A program made the translations under genes and the position numbers. A stretch of 64,000 nucleotides of DNA from Chromobotia macracanthus (Eukaryota; Chordata; Actinopteri; Cypriniformes; Botiidae). Shown here piece by piece: positions 51,065-62,506 of this stretch. The notes beneath the pieces are model-generated. The model saw only the letters and a program-made list of their open reading frames with translations, ran no database searches and was not told the DNA's origin. Each line of letters starts with the position of its first letter. Position 1 is the stretch's first letter. The stretch lies in NCBI GenBank assembly GCA_036877525.1, contig JAZGTH010000068.1:3404501-3468500 (forward strand). Reading direction: 5' to 3'.

Positions 51065-51680
51065 AACTCAGTGGATGACGTTGGTAAGGATGTTCAGGAG
51101 GAAGAACAGGAGGAGGAACCTGATGAACCAGAACCTGAGGTTGGACTTCCTCTTCTGACGCTTCTGTCTGAAGATGCAAGTCAGTCAGATTGCATCACTT
51201 TCACACACAACTCCACACAATATCTTCGGTGCAGTTTACTGTTGTAATGTAATGCATGATTACGCGGATATATGCTACATGGTGTCTTCTCACCTCGTTC
51301 CTCAGTTTTCCATAGCCGTACTACACGCTGACCTCGGGCCAGGAGCTTATGCTAATACTGAATGGAAAGAACTCTGCTGTTCAAAATGTATAATGTTTTC
51401 CATACAATTACCCCATGTAACCATTTCTATAACTATTACTTTATCTACCAAATAAAAAGTTGTTCTTCTGCAACCTCATGAGAAATTTGGAAACATATAC
51501 ATTAGTTGGGGCTTGAAATATCTTGGAACAGCGTACACTACACCCATGCTTCCACAGCTGCAAGTACCCCAGTTGGCCTGACATCACTGAAGCCCTGGAT
51601 CCTACTGTGGAAAATGAACAGGCTTTGAAAGGCCCCTAAGGGACGCAGACAGGTGCCCTGCAGGAAACAGAGGAACTTTA
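51065..51680 (+). pseudogene. rsph6a: Radial spoke head (RSPH4A/6A type) relic
   Basis: RSPH4A/6A form the head of radial spokes in motile 9+2 axonemes. Surviving pieces are in family order: an acidic stretch then PEVGLPLLTLLSEDA (51065-51173), PQFSIAVLHADLGPGAYA (about 51302-51355), KFGNIYISWGLKY (from 51483) and YPSWPDITEALDPTVENEQA (from 51565). These match the C-terminal third of the family. Lesions: the frame running through KFGNIY meets TGA at 51579-51581, while the YPSWPD block is in another frame, which stops at TAA 51637-51639 right after EQALKGP. The N-terminal two thirds are not found between 48 and 51 kb. The RSPH6A label follows the 19q13-like neighbours (hnrnpul1, napa); the sequence alone cannot separate 4A from 6A. 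Confidence 0.8.
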
Positions 51681-52905
51681 TTTGTATGCATTTATGTAGT
51701 CCTGTAATAATAACCCTGAGAAATCTAAGCGGGATCAGGTCTTACATTCTATCAGCATTGAGAAAGCATTAAGTAATGCTTAGTAATGATATTATTGATA
51801 AAAAGAAAAATGTTTAAGTGAAATATTACAACAAAAGAAATGAAGGGGATCAAGTAATTTATTGCCTATTTCAGTCAGATTAAATAACAGCTTTGGTGAC
51901 CAAATACATGCATCGCTATAAAATATAGCTAGTTTTACAGCGTCGTAATAATTTGGTGCCGATGGAGCAACACATTTTGCACATTGTACTTTCTATTACA
52001 TTAAGGATGTCATGCTTTCTCATGCTCTATTACGTACAATACTATCCATCATATAACATATATACAGCTGCAGACAAAATAGTCAAAACCTAAAGCACTG
52101 AAGTGCAAGAATTAACATGATAAATAAATAAAAGCCTGCAATTTTTTGCACCTCAATGTATTACTTACATAATATATCCAACCAATATGTCTTGTATTAA
52201 TAAATTCAGCATGATATTAACTAAAGTAAAGCAATGGCTTTTTAAAAACAAAAATCTGGTTTGTCACATCACCTACAAATGCAGATGCACTCTTCTGTGA
52301 GGTGACTAACAATACAATTTATGTACGGAATAGGTTGTTAAATTAAATTATTAAATTAAATTATCATTAACTAACTCTCTGTAATTTCCTCCATAGAAGA
52401 AAACAAGAAAACAGTTGTTAGTACTGTTTCAGTTCTGACAGATATAACAGCATGTAGGAACTTCATCATCATTATTAATAAGTGTTTAAATGTACAAGGC
52501 CAGTTGTGACTGTACTTAACAACAATTAAAAGAAACTTATTTTAATAACTAATACTAATTACTAATATAACTAATATTAAAACAGTAATAAATAAATGTT
52601 GACACTACACAAGCTTGAATGAAACAAATAAATAACGTACAATATTTGTGGCATTTTCAATGACACATTCAAACACATTTACAACAAAGCACAGTAAAAT
52701 AAATCTTGTCCTTCTAAATGACTTCACAGTGTTCTTTGGGATAAATATCATTTTTTGAAAACAGTATGATTTGGGAGACAATGAAAAGACAATAAGTAAC
52801 CATTTACACAATGAATAAATTAGAATATTATGGCAAGTTAAAGGAATCACTGTTAAGGAAAGGTACGAGAACGGGTACAGTAATCTGCTTTGAACCGTGA
52901 CCACA
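51681..52905. other. napa 3' flank and UTR
   Basis: AT-rich DNA with no exon seen. Read on the - strand it would hold the napa 3' UTR; the nearest poly(A)-like signal on that strand (AATAAA, as TTTATT near 51859) is distant, so the UTR end is unresolved. Confidence 0.4.
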
Positions 52906-53755
52906 TTAGCGGAGGTCATTCTCCTCATCCTGAATGGTCTTCTTGATTCTCAGTAACATGGTGGTCTGCCATTGATCAAGCCTTGTGATCGAATCAAATT
53001 CTCTTATCTAAGAAAAAAAATAAATGCAATATTATGGCATAGATTAATTTAATAATTCACAAAAGTTCACACAAGTTAAAATGCAATACATTGGGAGAAC
53101 GTACTGCTTCAGTATATGCATCAATGTTCTGCTCTTCATGGGCGCCAACAAGCTTCTGTTGAAGCAGTAACATGACAGTTTATTAATCATAAGTTTGCAT
53201 AAACTTATGCATTGTATCCTAAACTGTATCCTCATTGTATCATAAACTTGCATGTAACCCTGAAGTATCAAACTTTACAGAGCCTTAAAGAAGTTAATTA
53301 AAGACACAGAAGCAAACCAAACCTTAAGAAGTTTGCACTCTCTAGCATCTGAGAATGCAGGAAACATGTCTTCATACCTCTGTACAGCCAGCTATGGAAG
53401 AAAACAACGGATAAGCGATGAAAGACCGGTGAGTATACAGAATCACTGCAAATACGTTAGTAAGACTGGGAGAAGTCATTACCTTGCAGTTAAGCATATC
53501 CACACAAAAGTGACAGAGTGCTGCTTTAAAGAAATGGTCCTTTGCACCGTACTTCAACAGAGTGGTATCCATGGAATAGGTTCCGATCTAAAGAGTTGAA
53601 CAGAGACAAGTTCCCATCAATATGATAAATAAAACATTAGTGTTTTCAAATCAAGTCACACACACCTGCTCAAATATTTCAATGGCCTTCTGGTACTGCT
53701 CCATCTGTGCGGCATAGGTCGCCACTTTGAGCAGACACTTGTTGGCTGCACTAAT

Positions 53756-53827
<72 letters not shown>

Positions 53828-55347
53828 AAAACAATGATTGTGCTTTGACCTAACATGGTCTATAACACATCTGATGAATATTATCATAAAGTCTACTGTA
53901 CAATACCTGGTGGACTCCTCCCCTTTGTAATAATCTGCTGCCTGTTCATAATGCGCAACTGCCTGCAAACAAATAAAATTAAATGTGGGTCAAGCAACAG
54001 CAGTATGTTACCACTTTATTTTCCAAACAAATTTCTTTATAACCTGATAGGTTCAGTAAACTGTAATTTGGAGACATAAAGAGATGCGTTTTATATTTAT
54101 AAATATTGTTGACCAGCCAATATATAGCTGATGACATTTAATGACACTTAACATTTCACTTACTTTGTCTATGTCCAGTAAATCGGATTCATAGATTTCA
54201 GCTATAGATATGTGGTGTTTTGCTGCAATGTTGAAACGCCCCTGTGAAAACAGACCAGGAAACATAAGGACAATTCCTAATCGAAACACTGCGCCAGTGT
54301 GACAGGCAGAAGAAACCTTACTGTAACTGATGTAATGTTAAGTAAGACTTCTCTCTAGTTTTGCTCACCATATCTGTGTAGATATCAATGGCCTGACAGA
54401 AACAGCTTACGGCCTCTATAGAGAGAGGTCGGACAGGAAGTGTAATACACATTAAACTCTCTCCTCTGAATAAATATAAGACATCTTATATTTTCAACAG
54501 AGAAACGAGAGCTGAGCTGTACCTTGAGGATCAGCCTTTTTGTAGGCATTGCCGGCATCGATGAAAATCACGGCTGCGTTGTGCTTGCTTTGCACTTGCA
54601 AATGCAGATTTGCGGCTTTGCAGAAAGCATCTCCTGCACCTTATATCAGAGAATGAACCCACGGCACATAAGACACATGCATTTAAATAACCCTTTAAAA
54701 GCTGGTGCGAAAGATGCAACGTACCACTCCAGTTCTTTGCCATCTTGAACATGTTGGCAGCTCTAACGTACATGTCACAGGCCTCCTCCACCTTACAGGA
54801 ACTCCTGCAATGAACAAAGGCACATTATTGCAGCTTTACATGGACAACATGAAGCAAGAAATCGATGTGAAAGTCCAGGCCAGGCATTGTTCAGTAGCCT
54901 GGAAGTACATCATTAAATAACAGAGTTCAGTATTAATGGAGGAGACGGAATAAGGCATTTATATGTGAGGTTACTTGGCTAGCTGTGCGATTTCACTCGT
55001 ATAACACAACAGAAACAGTACAAGTGATTTTATATATTGAAGACTAGGTAAACAGTCAATTAAACACATCAGATTGGGTAGATTTATGACAGCTAAACAC
55101 GGACAACGTAATGTTCTGAAAAAATGTCATTTAACAGTATTGTTGCTTTTATTGCTTGTCGCAAACAATGAAATTTGATATTGATTATTGAAATTTTAAG
55201 ACGCAACACACATCACTGCAGAACAACAAATGTGAGTTCACGGATTTACCCAAAAAACGTCCCAAACAACGAATGCGACGTCTTCATCTTTTTGTCCGCT
55301 TCAGCCATGATAGCCATAGCTTCCTTTTCTTTTCCAGAATAATCCAT
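52906..55347 (-). CDS. napa: Alpha-SNAP (NSF attachment protein alpha)
   Basis: Alpha-SNAP bridges NSF to SNARE complexes and drives their disassembly after membrane fusion. Exons (- strand order): 55250-55347, 54725-54804, 54523-54639, 54369-54415, 54164-54241, 53907-53962, 53666-53750, 53483-53587, 53323-53391, 53105-53155, 52906-53007. Phases are continuous and give 295 aa, the usual family length. Blocks: MDYSGKEKEAMAIMAEADKK, YVRAANMFKMAKNWSGAGDA, FNIAAKHHISIAEIYESDLL, AHYEQAADYYKGEES, KDHFFKAALCHFCVDML, QRYEDMFPAFSDARECKLLK, LDQWQTTMLLRIKKTIQDEE, all typical of the TPR-like helical repeat fold and conserved C terminus that stimulates NSF. NAPB is the alternative; the znf541 neighbour supports NAPA. 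An ETS-type CCGGAAGT at 55436-55443 lies about 90 bp upstream of the ATG. Confidence 0.95.
53757..53826 (+). repeat. (GA)n microsatellite in napa intron 6
   Basis: About 70 bp of GAGA with three AAAG-type interruptions. On the napa strand it is (CT)n and ends next to the acceptor of exon 7 (CATTAG|TGCAGCC), occupying the polypyrimidine tract. Confidence 0.97.
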
Positions 55348-55435
55348 TTTGTAAGGGCAGATTGTACTGAACGGTGGCGGATGATTTCCAGTTCACATTC
55401 CCGTTATCAGGTTGTTTAACCAACACGCACGGAAA

Positions 55436-55443
55436 CCGGAAGT
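55436..55443. promoter_or_regulatory. napa: ETS motif in napa promoter
   Basis: CCGGAAGT, a consensus ETS/GABPA site, lies close upstream of the napa start in a GC-richer stretch with no TATA box. The role is inferred from position. Confidence 0.4.
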
Positions 55444-55449
55444 ACAGCG

Positions 55450-56791
55450 GCGAACACTTTAGGGACTGTCGTAAAATACTTTTTTTCACACACCAGACAG
55501 TACGACATTTGAACCATAACCTACAGCGAATAATACGAATAATAAGTATGCAAGACCTTTCCAGGCAATGGATTATATTTGTCTATAACTATAAACTAAA
55601 TTGTGATGATTTTTCGTTCCTCATGAGTGTTCACCATTGATCGTGGCTCCCCGGTACCCGCCTAGCTAAGCATATCCAGTTTGCAGGTCGCACGAAGAAG
55701 GATGTACATGAATTTAAAGGTCTTCTATATTTTTTACAATATTACTGATTTTCAGACACAATCAGATAGTTTTCAGATATGCAGTTATGCTTTTGAGTTT
55801 GATGTCAGTGTTGCTCCTGCGGAAGTGGATGGGACGCTCATCTCCATTACGCGTCCCCGGAAGAATCGATCCGGTGATGCTGCTGCATGTTATCAGCGCA
55901 CCATTGCGCACCACTGACCTCATTTATTTCTCATGTCCCAATTAAACCCGTGCTTTTCGGATAATGTGCCATTCCAAGCAGTGTAGAAATATTAAATCTA
56001 AAATCATTTTAAACAAAATCTTCTCATTAAGGGTTTATACTTATTACGCATGCGAGTTTATGACCTGATATTCATTTTGGACGACATGAAATATTTGTTC
56101 TTTAAAAATGCATTTGACAAAATGAATATTAGGTAAACTACACAAAAGCTAAACGAGAGTTAATAGGGTGAACAGAAACTCTGGCCAGCCGCAGTATCAC
56201 TGATGTCAAAGACATGGTGACTAGAAAAGCACCCAGATTATATGCTTTACTTATACAAATATAAAATATCAACCTAAAGCTTATTTAATTTAGTCAACAA
56301 CCCGTTTACAATGTTTCATTGTCGTATTTTGATTCCAGGTAATGCAGCAATATAGCATAAAAACATCTTAGAAACTACACCTGAGTTAAATGGTATAATC
56401 AGGATATGACATACAGTTTCGTATGTCATACATATTTAGAAAAGGTAAATCAAATCAAAAAGGTAGTTTTGTCTTAATTCTTCATTTAAACAAAATCAAA
56501 ATTCTTTTCACAATATTATGAAAAAATGTGACGATACAGCTGATCTTGAGCTACGCATACATGTTGGAATTTCATATTTGATCTATTGCTTTCTCTTTTC
56601 CCCCTAATGCTTTTTAAAGTCTTATTGGTAGACCTGAAAACACGTATTTATAAAAAACCAACACGTTCATATTATGGCTGTAGGAATAAAGCATTATCTT
56701 AATTTAAAGACCAAATATTTTAATTGTTTGTGGTAAACTGCTATAGTTTTATAATTCTGTTGTAATAATTTTATTTCATATGTCACCACAG
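55450..56791. other. Intergenic napa / ZBED spacer
   Basis: Mostly AT-rich, with no exon recognised. The 5' exon of the ZBED gene is expected here, since its coding exon begins after a splice acceptor, but I could not place it. Confidence 0.5.
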
Positions 56792-56793
56792 AC

Positions 56794-59460
56794 ATGGATC
56801 TTCAAAGGTTTCCTGGAAATCTCGGCGCACCAAACTTTAGGAGGAGAATGGAGCGTTTTTGGCCGTTTTCTGACCGCCGCACATCAAAAGTGTGGAACCA
56901 CTACACTCAGTTAAGTCTGCATCGTGTTGAGTGCAACCATTGTAAGAGACAGCTTTCCTTTCACAACAGCACCACTTCCATGAGAGAACACTTGGGACGA
57001 AAACACAGCATTCGGGAAGGAGCAGTGCCACCTCACAACACAGCGGGCATCTCCACCCCTGCTGCATTACATCCTCTCATAAGTCAGAGCACTTTACATG
57101 GTAGCAGGTTAACAGCATGTAACACCACGGTCAGTTCTTTGACTGCTGGGTTTCAGTCAGTGCTGCCTGTTGCTGTCAAAGAGGAGCAGCAGGAGGTACT
57201 GTTACCTGAAATGGGGGAATGCAAACCTGCTTGTGCCCCTGATTATGCAGGTGGAGGCAGTACCTCCACATCTAATGCCCTTCCCCACCAAGATACAGAT
57301 ATAAACTGCCTAATATACAATTTTCCTTCAAGGGAGTTGAACAGCACTACTGAAAGTGGCACAAGAGGCTGCAGTAATAAGCGAGCGGAGGTATTAACCA
57401 ATCTTATCCTGGAGATGGTATTCAGAGACCTTCAACCCTTGTCCGTGGTGGAAGAGAAGGGATTCAGACTCTTACTGAGTTGCTTAGAGCCTCACTATCC
57501 TGTGCCTTCTCCGTCCCTGCTCGGCAGCCTGCTTTGGCATCGCTACCATATTCTGAAACAATCCCTTCAGCAGCATCTTCAGTCTAGTCTAGCCTCTCAC
57601 TGTCTCACTCTTTGCGTTGAGCATTGGCGGTCTGTAGAAGGATGTGGGGTTGGAGGGGTTGGTCGGTTCTACCTCACGGTCAGCGCGCATTTCATAGACT
57701 ATCATTGGCGGCTGGCACGTTGCGTGCTGGAGACTCGGCCAATACCAGAATTCAAAGAAAATGCATCTCGGGGAGTCTGTGCGCAGTTTGCAGACACGTT
57801 GAAAGCAGTTCTCTATGATTTCCAGCTTCCAGAGAATTTTGTCTTCTGTGTTGTGCACAACATTGCCTGTGGAACAGATTCCAGGGGCCAAGAGAATATG
57901 AATATTGACTCGGAATATCGACAAGAATTTGCTGGACCCAGCCATCCACCTTCTAGTAAACTCCCAGAGGGATGGGCACCTCTGCTTTGTGCAGGACAGG
58001 CCCTGAAACTCTGTGTCCAGGAGGGACTTTGTGTCGAGACTGTCAGACAAGCTCTTGCAGATGCCCGTTCCATCGTCTTGCATTTTCAGCATAATGTGAA
58101 TGCTGCTACAGCACTAAGCCAAAAAGCAGAGGCAGTTAATAAAGAAGCCACATGCCTGGTGTTAAACGACCCAGGGCGTTGGACCACTGCCATAGAGATG
58201 TGGGAAAGTCTACTGGAGCTCAAATGGGTAATAAGCTCAGTGTTAGAGGAGCAAAAAGTAGCATCAAACCTGGCAGATCATCAGTGGCGTCTTATACATG
58301 AACTGGTCCATGTGCTTAAAACTGTTCGTATTGCAGCATTGTTTTTGAGCGAAGACATTAATAGCCCCATTTCAGCCCTAATGCCGTGTCTTCAAGGAGT
58401 GTCCCGGCTTCTTGGACAGAAAATAGCGGAGTGCAACTGCCCTGTGGTGAGGGGAGTTATGGAGAGAATTCGTAGTGGTATGGACAAATGCTGGAGTCTG
58501 AGTGATGAAGATGCTCTTTTGGACAGCCCTGCTGTACTGTCTTCATTTCTGGACCCACGTTTTAAAGAGTTGCGGTTTCTCAGCCCACATGCCCGCAGCA
58601 AGCTGCATGACAAGGTGAAAGAGTTGCTATCTGTTCAAGCATACGCAAATGAAGAAGGAATGAATGGGAAGAGGATCCATAGCGTAGAAATGGAGGAACC
58701 TGTGGATGAACAAGGAGAATCTGCAGATTTTGGATTAGATGATCCTTTACCAATGCCTGGGATGGCTTCTTTGGATTCTCCTGAGTCCTGTGGCTATGCA
58801 GAGGAGGGTGACAGCTTTGAGCTGCAGCCAAGCGAGCCCTCTGTTGCTTTGTTATCTCCGGAGCAGGTCTCCGAAAATGTGCTTGATGTTGGATCACCCT
58901 TCAAAACCATCAACAAATGTAAAAGACCTTCTAGCAGGACCAGGGTGAAAACACCACTGAGAGGAGATCAACTGCTTTCGCCTCGTATATGGATGAATCC
59001 TCTGCCACAGAGTATGTATGATATTCTTCTGGGGGAGGACCCAACTGAACGAATGCCTGAGATTCATCAGCAGTTGGAAAATTACATTGCGGAGCCCCTC
59101 TGCAGACGTAGCCTCTCACCTCTGCAGTGGTGGCGGAACAAGGAACATCGCTTTCCTGCTGTGGCCAGACTGGCACAAAAATATCTGTCCATACCCGCGG
59201 CTGCTGTTTCTGCCGATCAGGCCTTTGCCCCTAGAGAATCTCCAGTGACCCAAAGAAGGGCCACTTTGGGTTTTAAACACCTTGACCATATTTTATTTCT
59301 CCATCAGAACACTGATTATTTGGACCAGCTAAAAGTTGGTTCCTCTGGACGAGAAAATGACCAGAGGAACAGTGTCAGTGGGAATCAAAGCAGAGACAAT
59401 CTTTACCAGACTCTAGTGTCATATGAAAATAAGGTTCATGTGTCCGAGGAGGAGTCGTGA
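56794..59460 (+). CDS. hAT-derived ZBED-type protein, single coding exon
   Basis: 888 codons, uninterrupted. The N terminus has a BED zinc finger: VWNHYTQLSLHRVECNHCKR with C47, C50, H66, H71 (C-x2-C-x15-H-x4-H), a DNA-binding fold shared by hAT transposases and ZBED genes. The middle is a hAT transposase-like helical region (e.g. DPGRWTTAIEMWESLLELKW, FLDPRFKELRFLS). The C terminus (about 755-845) is a hAT dimerisation domain (PLQWWRNKEHRFPAVARLAQ, KYLSIPAA); the usual S-E-R-x-F motif reads SADQAF. No terminal inverted repeats are evident and a splice acceptor (TGTCACCACAG) lies 2 nt before the ATG, so it looks like a domesticated gene with a spliced 5' UTR. I cannot match it to a named ZBED member. 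ATTAAA at 59793 may end the transcript. Confidence 0.85.
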   Translation: MDLQRFPGNLGAPNFRRRMERFWPFSDRRTSKVWNHYTQLSLHRVECNHCKRQLSFHNSTTSMREHLGRKHSIREGAVPPHNTAGISTPAALHPLISQSTLHGSRLTACNTTVSSLTAGFQSVLPVAVKEEQQEVLLPEMGECKPACAPDYAGGGSTSTSNALPHQDTDINCLIYNFPSRELNSTTESGTRGCSNKRAEVLTNLILEMVFRDLQPLSVVEEKGFRLLLSCLEPHYPVPSPSLLGSLLWHRYHILKQSLQQHLQSSLASHCLTLCVEHWRSVEGCGVGGVGRFYLTVSAHFIDYHWRLARCVLETRPIPEFKENASRGVCAQFADTLKAVLYDFQLPENFVFCVVHNIACGTDSRGQENMNIDSEYRQEFAGPSHPPSSKLPEGWAPLLCAGQALKLCVQEGLCVETVRQALADARSIVLHFQHNVNAATALSQKAEAVNKEATCLVLNDPGRWTTAIEMWESLLELKWVISSVLEEQKVASNLADHQWRLIHELVHVLKTVRIAALFLSEDINSPISALMPCLQGVSRLLGQKIAECNCPVVRGVMERIRSGMDKCWSLSDEDALLDSPAVLSSFLDPRFKELRFLSPHARSKLHDKVKELLSVQAYANEEGMNGKRIHSVEMEEPVDEQGESADFGLDDPLPMPGMASLDSPESCGYAEEGDSFELQPSEPSVALLSPEQVSENVLDVGSPFKTINKCKRPSSRTRVKTPLRGDQLLSPRIWMNPLPQSMYDILLGEDPTERMPEIHQQLENYIAEPLCRRSLSPLQWWRNKEHRFPAVARLAQKYLSIPAAAVSADQAFAPRESPVTQRRATLGFKHLDHILFLHQNTDYLDQLKVGSSGRENDQRNSVSGNQSRDNLYQTLVSYENKVHVSEEES

Positions 59461-59799
59461 TCAGTGTTTATGTAACACGTGGCACAACATCCAAATGTTT
59501 TTAAATAATTCCAAATTACCAGTGGTGGTTTTAACTTGACTTATAGGCCTGTTGAGTTTAGTTAATTGCTGCAGATGTTATCATAAATTTGATTAATTTT
59601 ATTTGAATAATGCCAACATACTTCACTGCTGTACAAAACATTTGTGACACTAACATTTAAAATCGTCTTTGGTCTTTAAGAGGACTGAAGCACGTTTCAA
59701 CATTATCGCTTTCTCCTTTCATATTTGAGGGGGATATTACGTACTTTGAAAGTAGTTCTTTTTTCTACAGTACCCTGTAGGTAACATGTAAGATTAAAG

Positions 59800-60560
59800 T
59801 GTTTTATTAAATATTTTGGAGTCTGGGAGCTGGAACACCTTTTTTTCTCTTTTTATTTTGGCTAACAATTCAATTTCAAAACGCAACATTGTATACAACA
59901 GAACAATTTATCTAACCAAACACATTACAGTATTGAACAATGTAAGTGAAATATAAGTGAAATAATTTCAATCAAAAATTATAACTACATTTCCAAAAAG
60001 GTATCAGGGAGTTGCAAATCATGTAAATCAGTGTTTTGGTTTAATCTTATTTTAATTTGCATGCTAGCTGTTCTGTCAACTTAAAAATAGACAGAAAAAC
60101 AGAAAAACTGCAATGAAATAACTCGGACAACCTGGATTAACAAAAGGAGAATGTGCTTACATTTTGGTTTGGCATTTTGTGACCTAAGGCTTTTGAATAG
60201 AAGAACAAACTCTGAATAAACGGAAACAAAAAGGCAAATAATGTAAAAAATAATGTAAAAAGTAATGCAAATACTTTTGTAATGAATTTCTCAAACTGAC
60301 AGTTTTACTGTTAAATGAATTCCAAGTGAGTTAAAAAAACATTAACGTATTAACAGCATTATAAACAGTTGAACAAGGATGTTAGAAAACAAAGAACTTA
60401 TTTTTAATAAAATCTCTTCTTGTTTATCTCCTAAAGAACATATATGTATGCTTCTCAATAAACAGTTAAAATAACTAATTTCAAACGTTCCTTTTGATCA
60501 AGAAGCAGATTGGGATTACAAGGTAAAAGCTAAACAGTCCATAAAAATAACTGGACAACA
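59800..60560. other. Intergenic, nothing recognised
   Basis: AT-rich spacer between the + strand ZBED gene and the - strand znf541 3' end. No exon or clear repeat family is seen. Confidence 0.5.
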
Positions 60561-60627
60561 AGCCTTTCTGATCTGGAGTCAGTCTTGTCCTGATTGAGGT
60601 GGAGATTGCCTCTTGTCTTGGACATCT

Positions 60628-62506
60628 CTACTGCATGAAAAAAGGTAAAGAAATATATATATATATATTTTATATATATATATTAGACACATTAGGCCTA
60701 TAGCCTGTATAAACAGGCTGCGCAAATGCTGTGTGGCACAACACAAAGGCAATCAGCACATTTTGTATGCAATATGCATCTACAATATAACCTATTCAAA
60801 GTTTATAAAAATATTTTCTGCTAGTACAGCTACTTTATTGTATTTCAGCTTGTAACAACTACTATGTCAATGTATTCAGAGTTACAATGTAGGTACGCTA
60901 ACCTTCTTCACACCCAATCCTCTAGTGTTGCTGTTTCTGAAGGTCCCTTTCTTTTGCTCAGGCTGGTTCTTCTGGAAGACTTGGAACACCTTTTGAAAAA
61001 TCAAACAATATAGTCTGAAGACAAACAGCATCACTCAGCTGATAACCGATACTGTGTCCATGTTCTGAAATGAAACATACAGGGGTCTCTCCACCATCTT
61101 TTCCATGTGCATCCTGACGGCGTTGCTTGAACTTTTTCAGCTTCTTCATGGTGTAGTAATACTCCACACACTGGGCTACTGATTTTGTTTGCAACTACAA
61201 AACAAACATCAACTTAATGATTAGACGAGCTTGCTAAGAAAAGCATCACAATTACTATTGCTCATTCTTAAAGGGATAGTTCACCCAAAAATGAAAATTC
61301 TGTCATTGATTACTTACCCTAATGTCGTTCCACACCAATATTTTGGATGAAATCCAAGAGCTTTCTGATCCCCCACCCCCCACAGACAGCAAAACAAATA
61401 CAACTTTCAAGGCCCAAAAAAAGCTAGCTAATACATTGTTTAAATATTTCATGTGATGAAAGTGGTTCAGCCTTAATTTTTGAAGCGGTGAGAATACGTT
61501 TTGTGTGCAAAAACCTTAAAAAAAAAGAACTTTATTCATCAATTTCTCTTCCATATTAATCTTGCGCGTTGTGCTGACAGAGGAGCCGCAGTTCTACAAC
61601 ATTTATCTCTTAAAACTCATCTTTGATCATCAAAATGACATATTTAAACATTTTTTAAAATTTTAAATGCCTGTATGTAACTTTACACACATGCTTTATT
61701 TAGTATACGCGGTTCCATGATTCTACTCCATTGCACCAGCTGGGACTACCTGATCCAGGAACAGACCTGCCCTGCATGTTGACGTGATTGGTTACAACTT
61801 GTTTGTGATGTAGGAAATGCGGGCGGTTTCACACTGCATTTTTGAAGAGAATATGCTTAGCAATGGTTTTGACTGATGAATTTGCACAGGGCTTAAAATC
61901 GATAAATAGACATATAAACCATATTAACTTGATTTTTACCACAGGGGGTCTTTAAGGTTAGACAGTAATGATAGCAGTAACCTCAAGCAGCACTCAGAAA
62001 ATGTAAAATGCCTTTAAGGAATAACTGTTACACTTTTAACATTTCATTAATTTTATGAAATTAAGTTTTTATACCACATTATGAATTTTTGGGAAGTCCT
62101 TCCCATGGTCCTCCAGGCTCTTCCTGAAGAGTCTCATCTCTTCAGCTGTCCAGTGGTCTGATCCTGTCAATTTTAAACAGCAACATCAAATTTATGAGGA
62201 ACTTCTAAATGTGTATTTTATTGAAGGAGGTCAAAAGCTTCTACTATACCTGTGTAGTGGTAATCATTCAGAGGGTGCCCGAAGGTCCGAAAATCTTCTC
62301 TCATTAACAGTAAATCCAGTGCTGCCTGACAAGTGAATAACAGAGCTGTAAACAACAAACTTCTTTAACATGACTTGGTAGTGAGCTCACTAATGAACTC
62401 ACCTGTATGTTTCCTTGTACTTCATGAAGGCAGTGGAGGGCGAGTTCAATGTTGGTGCCCCCTCCGGTCAGTACACTGGAACAGCACATGTCCAACAGGT
62501 CTGTAA
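60628..62506 (-). CDS. znf541: ZNF541-type ELM2-SANT protein, C-terminal exons
   Basis: ZNF541 is a germ-cell chromatin factor that works with HDAC1/2 complexes; TRERF1 and MIDEAS are relatives. Exons (- strand order): 62403-62506 (VTDLLDMCCSSV, ALHCLHEVQGNIQ, ELM2 end), 62250-62325 (AALDLLLMREDFRTFGHPLN), 62075-62163 (DHWTAEEMRLFRKSLEDHGK, SANT start), 61081-61194 (TKSVAQCVEYYYTMKKLKKF, SANT end), 60903-60989 (VFQVFQKNQPEQKKG). Phases agree. If exon 60903-60989 joins the next acceptor (ATGCAG at 60631-60633), the first codon is TAG at 60628-60630 and the protein ends there; read-through of the donor would add six codons. Adjacent to napa and same strand, as in human 19q13, which selects ZNF541 over its paralogues. 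N-terminal zinc-finger exons are to the right or outside. Confidence 0.82.
60651..60683. repeat. (TA)n microsatellite
   Basis: A run of TATATA with a central TTTTA interruption, next to the proposed last znf541 exon. Confidence 0.85.
61268..61960 (+). repeat. TTCACCCAAAAATGA-family repeat
   Basis: Starts AAAGGGATAGTTCACCCAAA and contains CATTGATTACTTACCCTAAT and GTCGTTCCACACC. It is the best-preserved copy in the window of the family also at 32196-33040. It ends near GGGGGTCTTTAAGGTTAGAC and lies in a znf541 intron. Confidence 0.7.

Noticed and set aside
53651..53968. Frame with a long Ser-Leu run
   Set aside because: The run is the translated CT microsatellite of the napa intron; the real exons are 53666-53750 and 53907-53962.
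57589..58092. 167-codon - strand frame
   Set aside because: It lies wholly inside the ZBED coding exon and is an antisense shadow.
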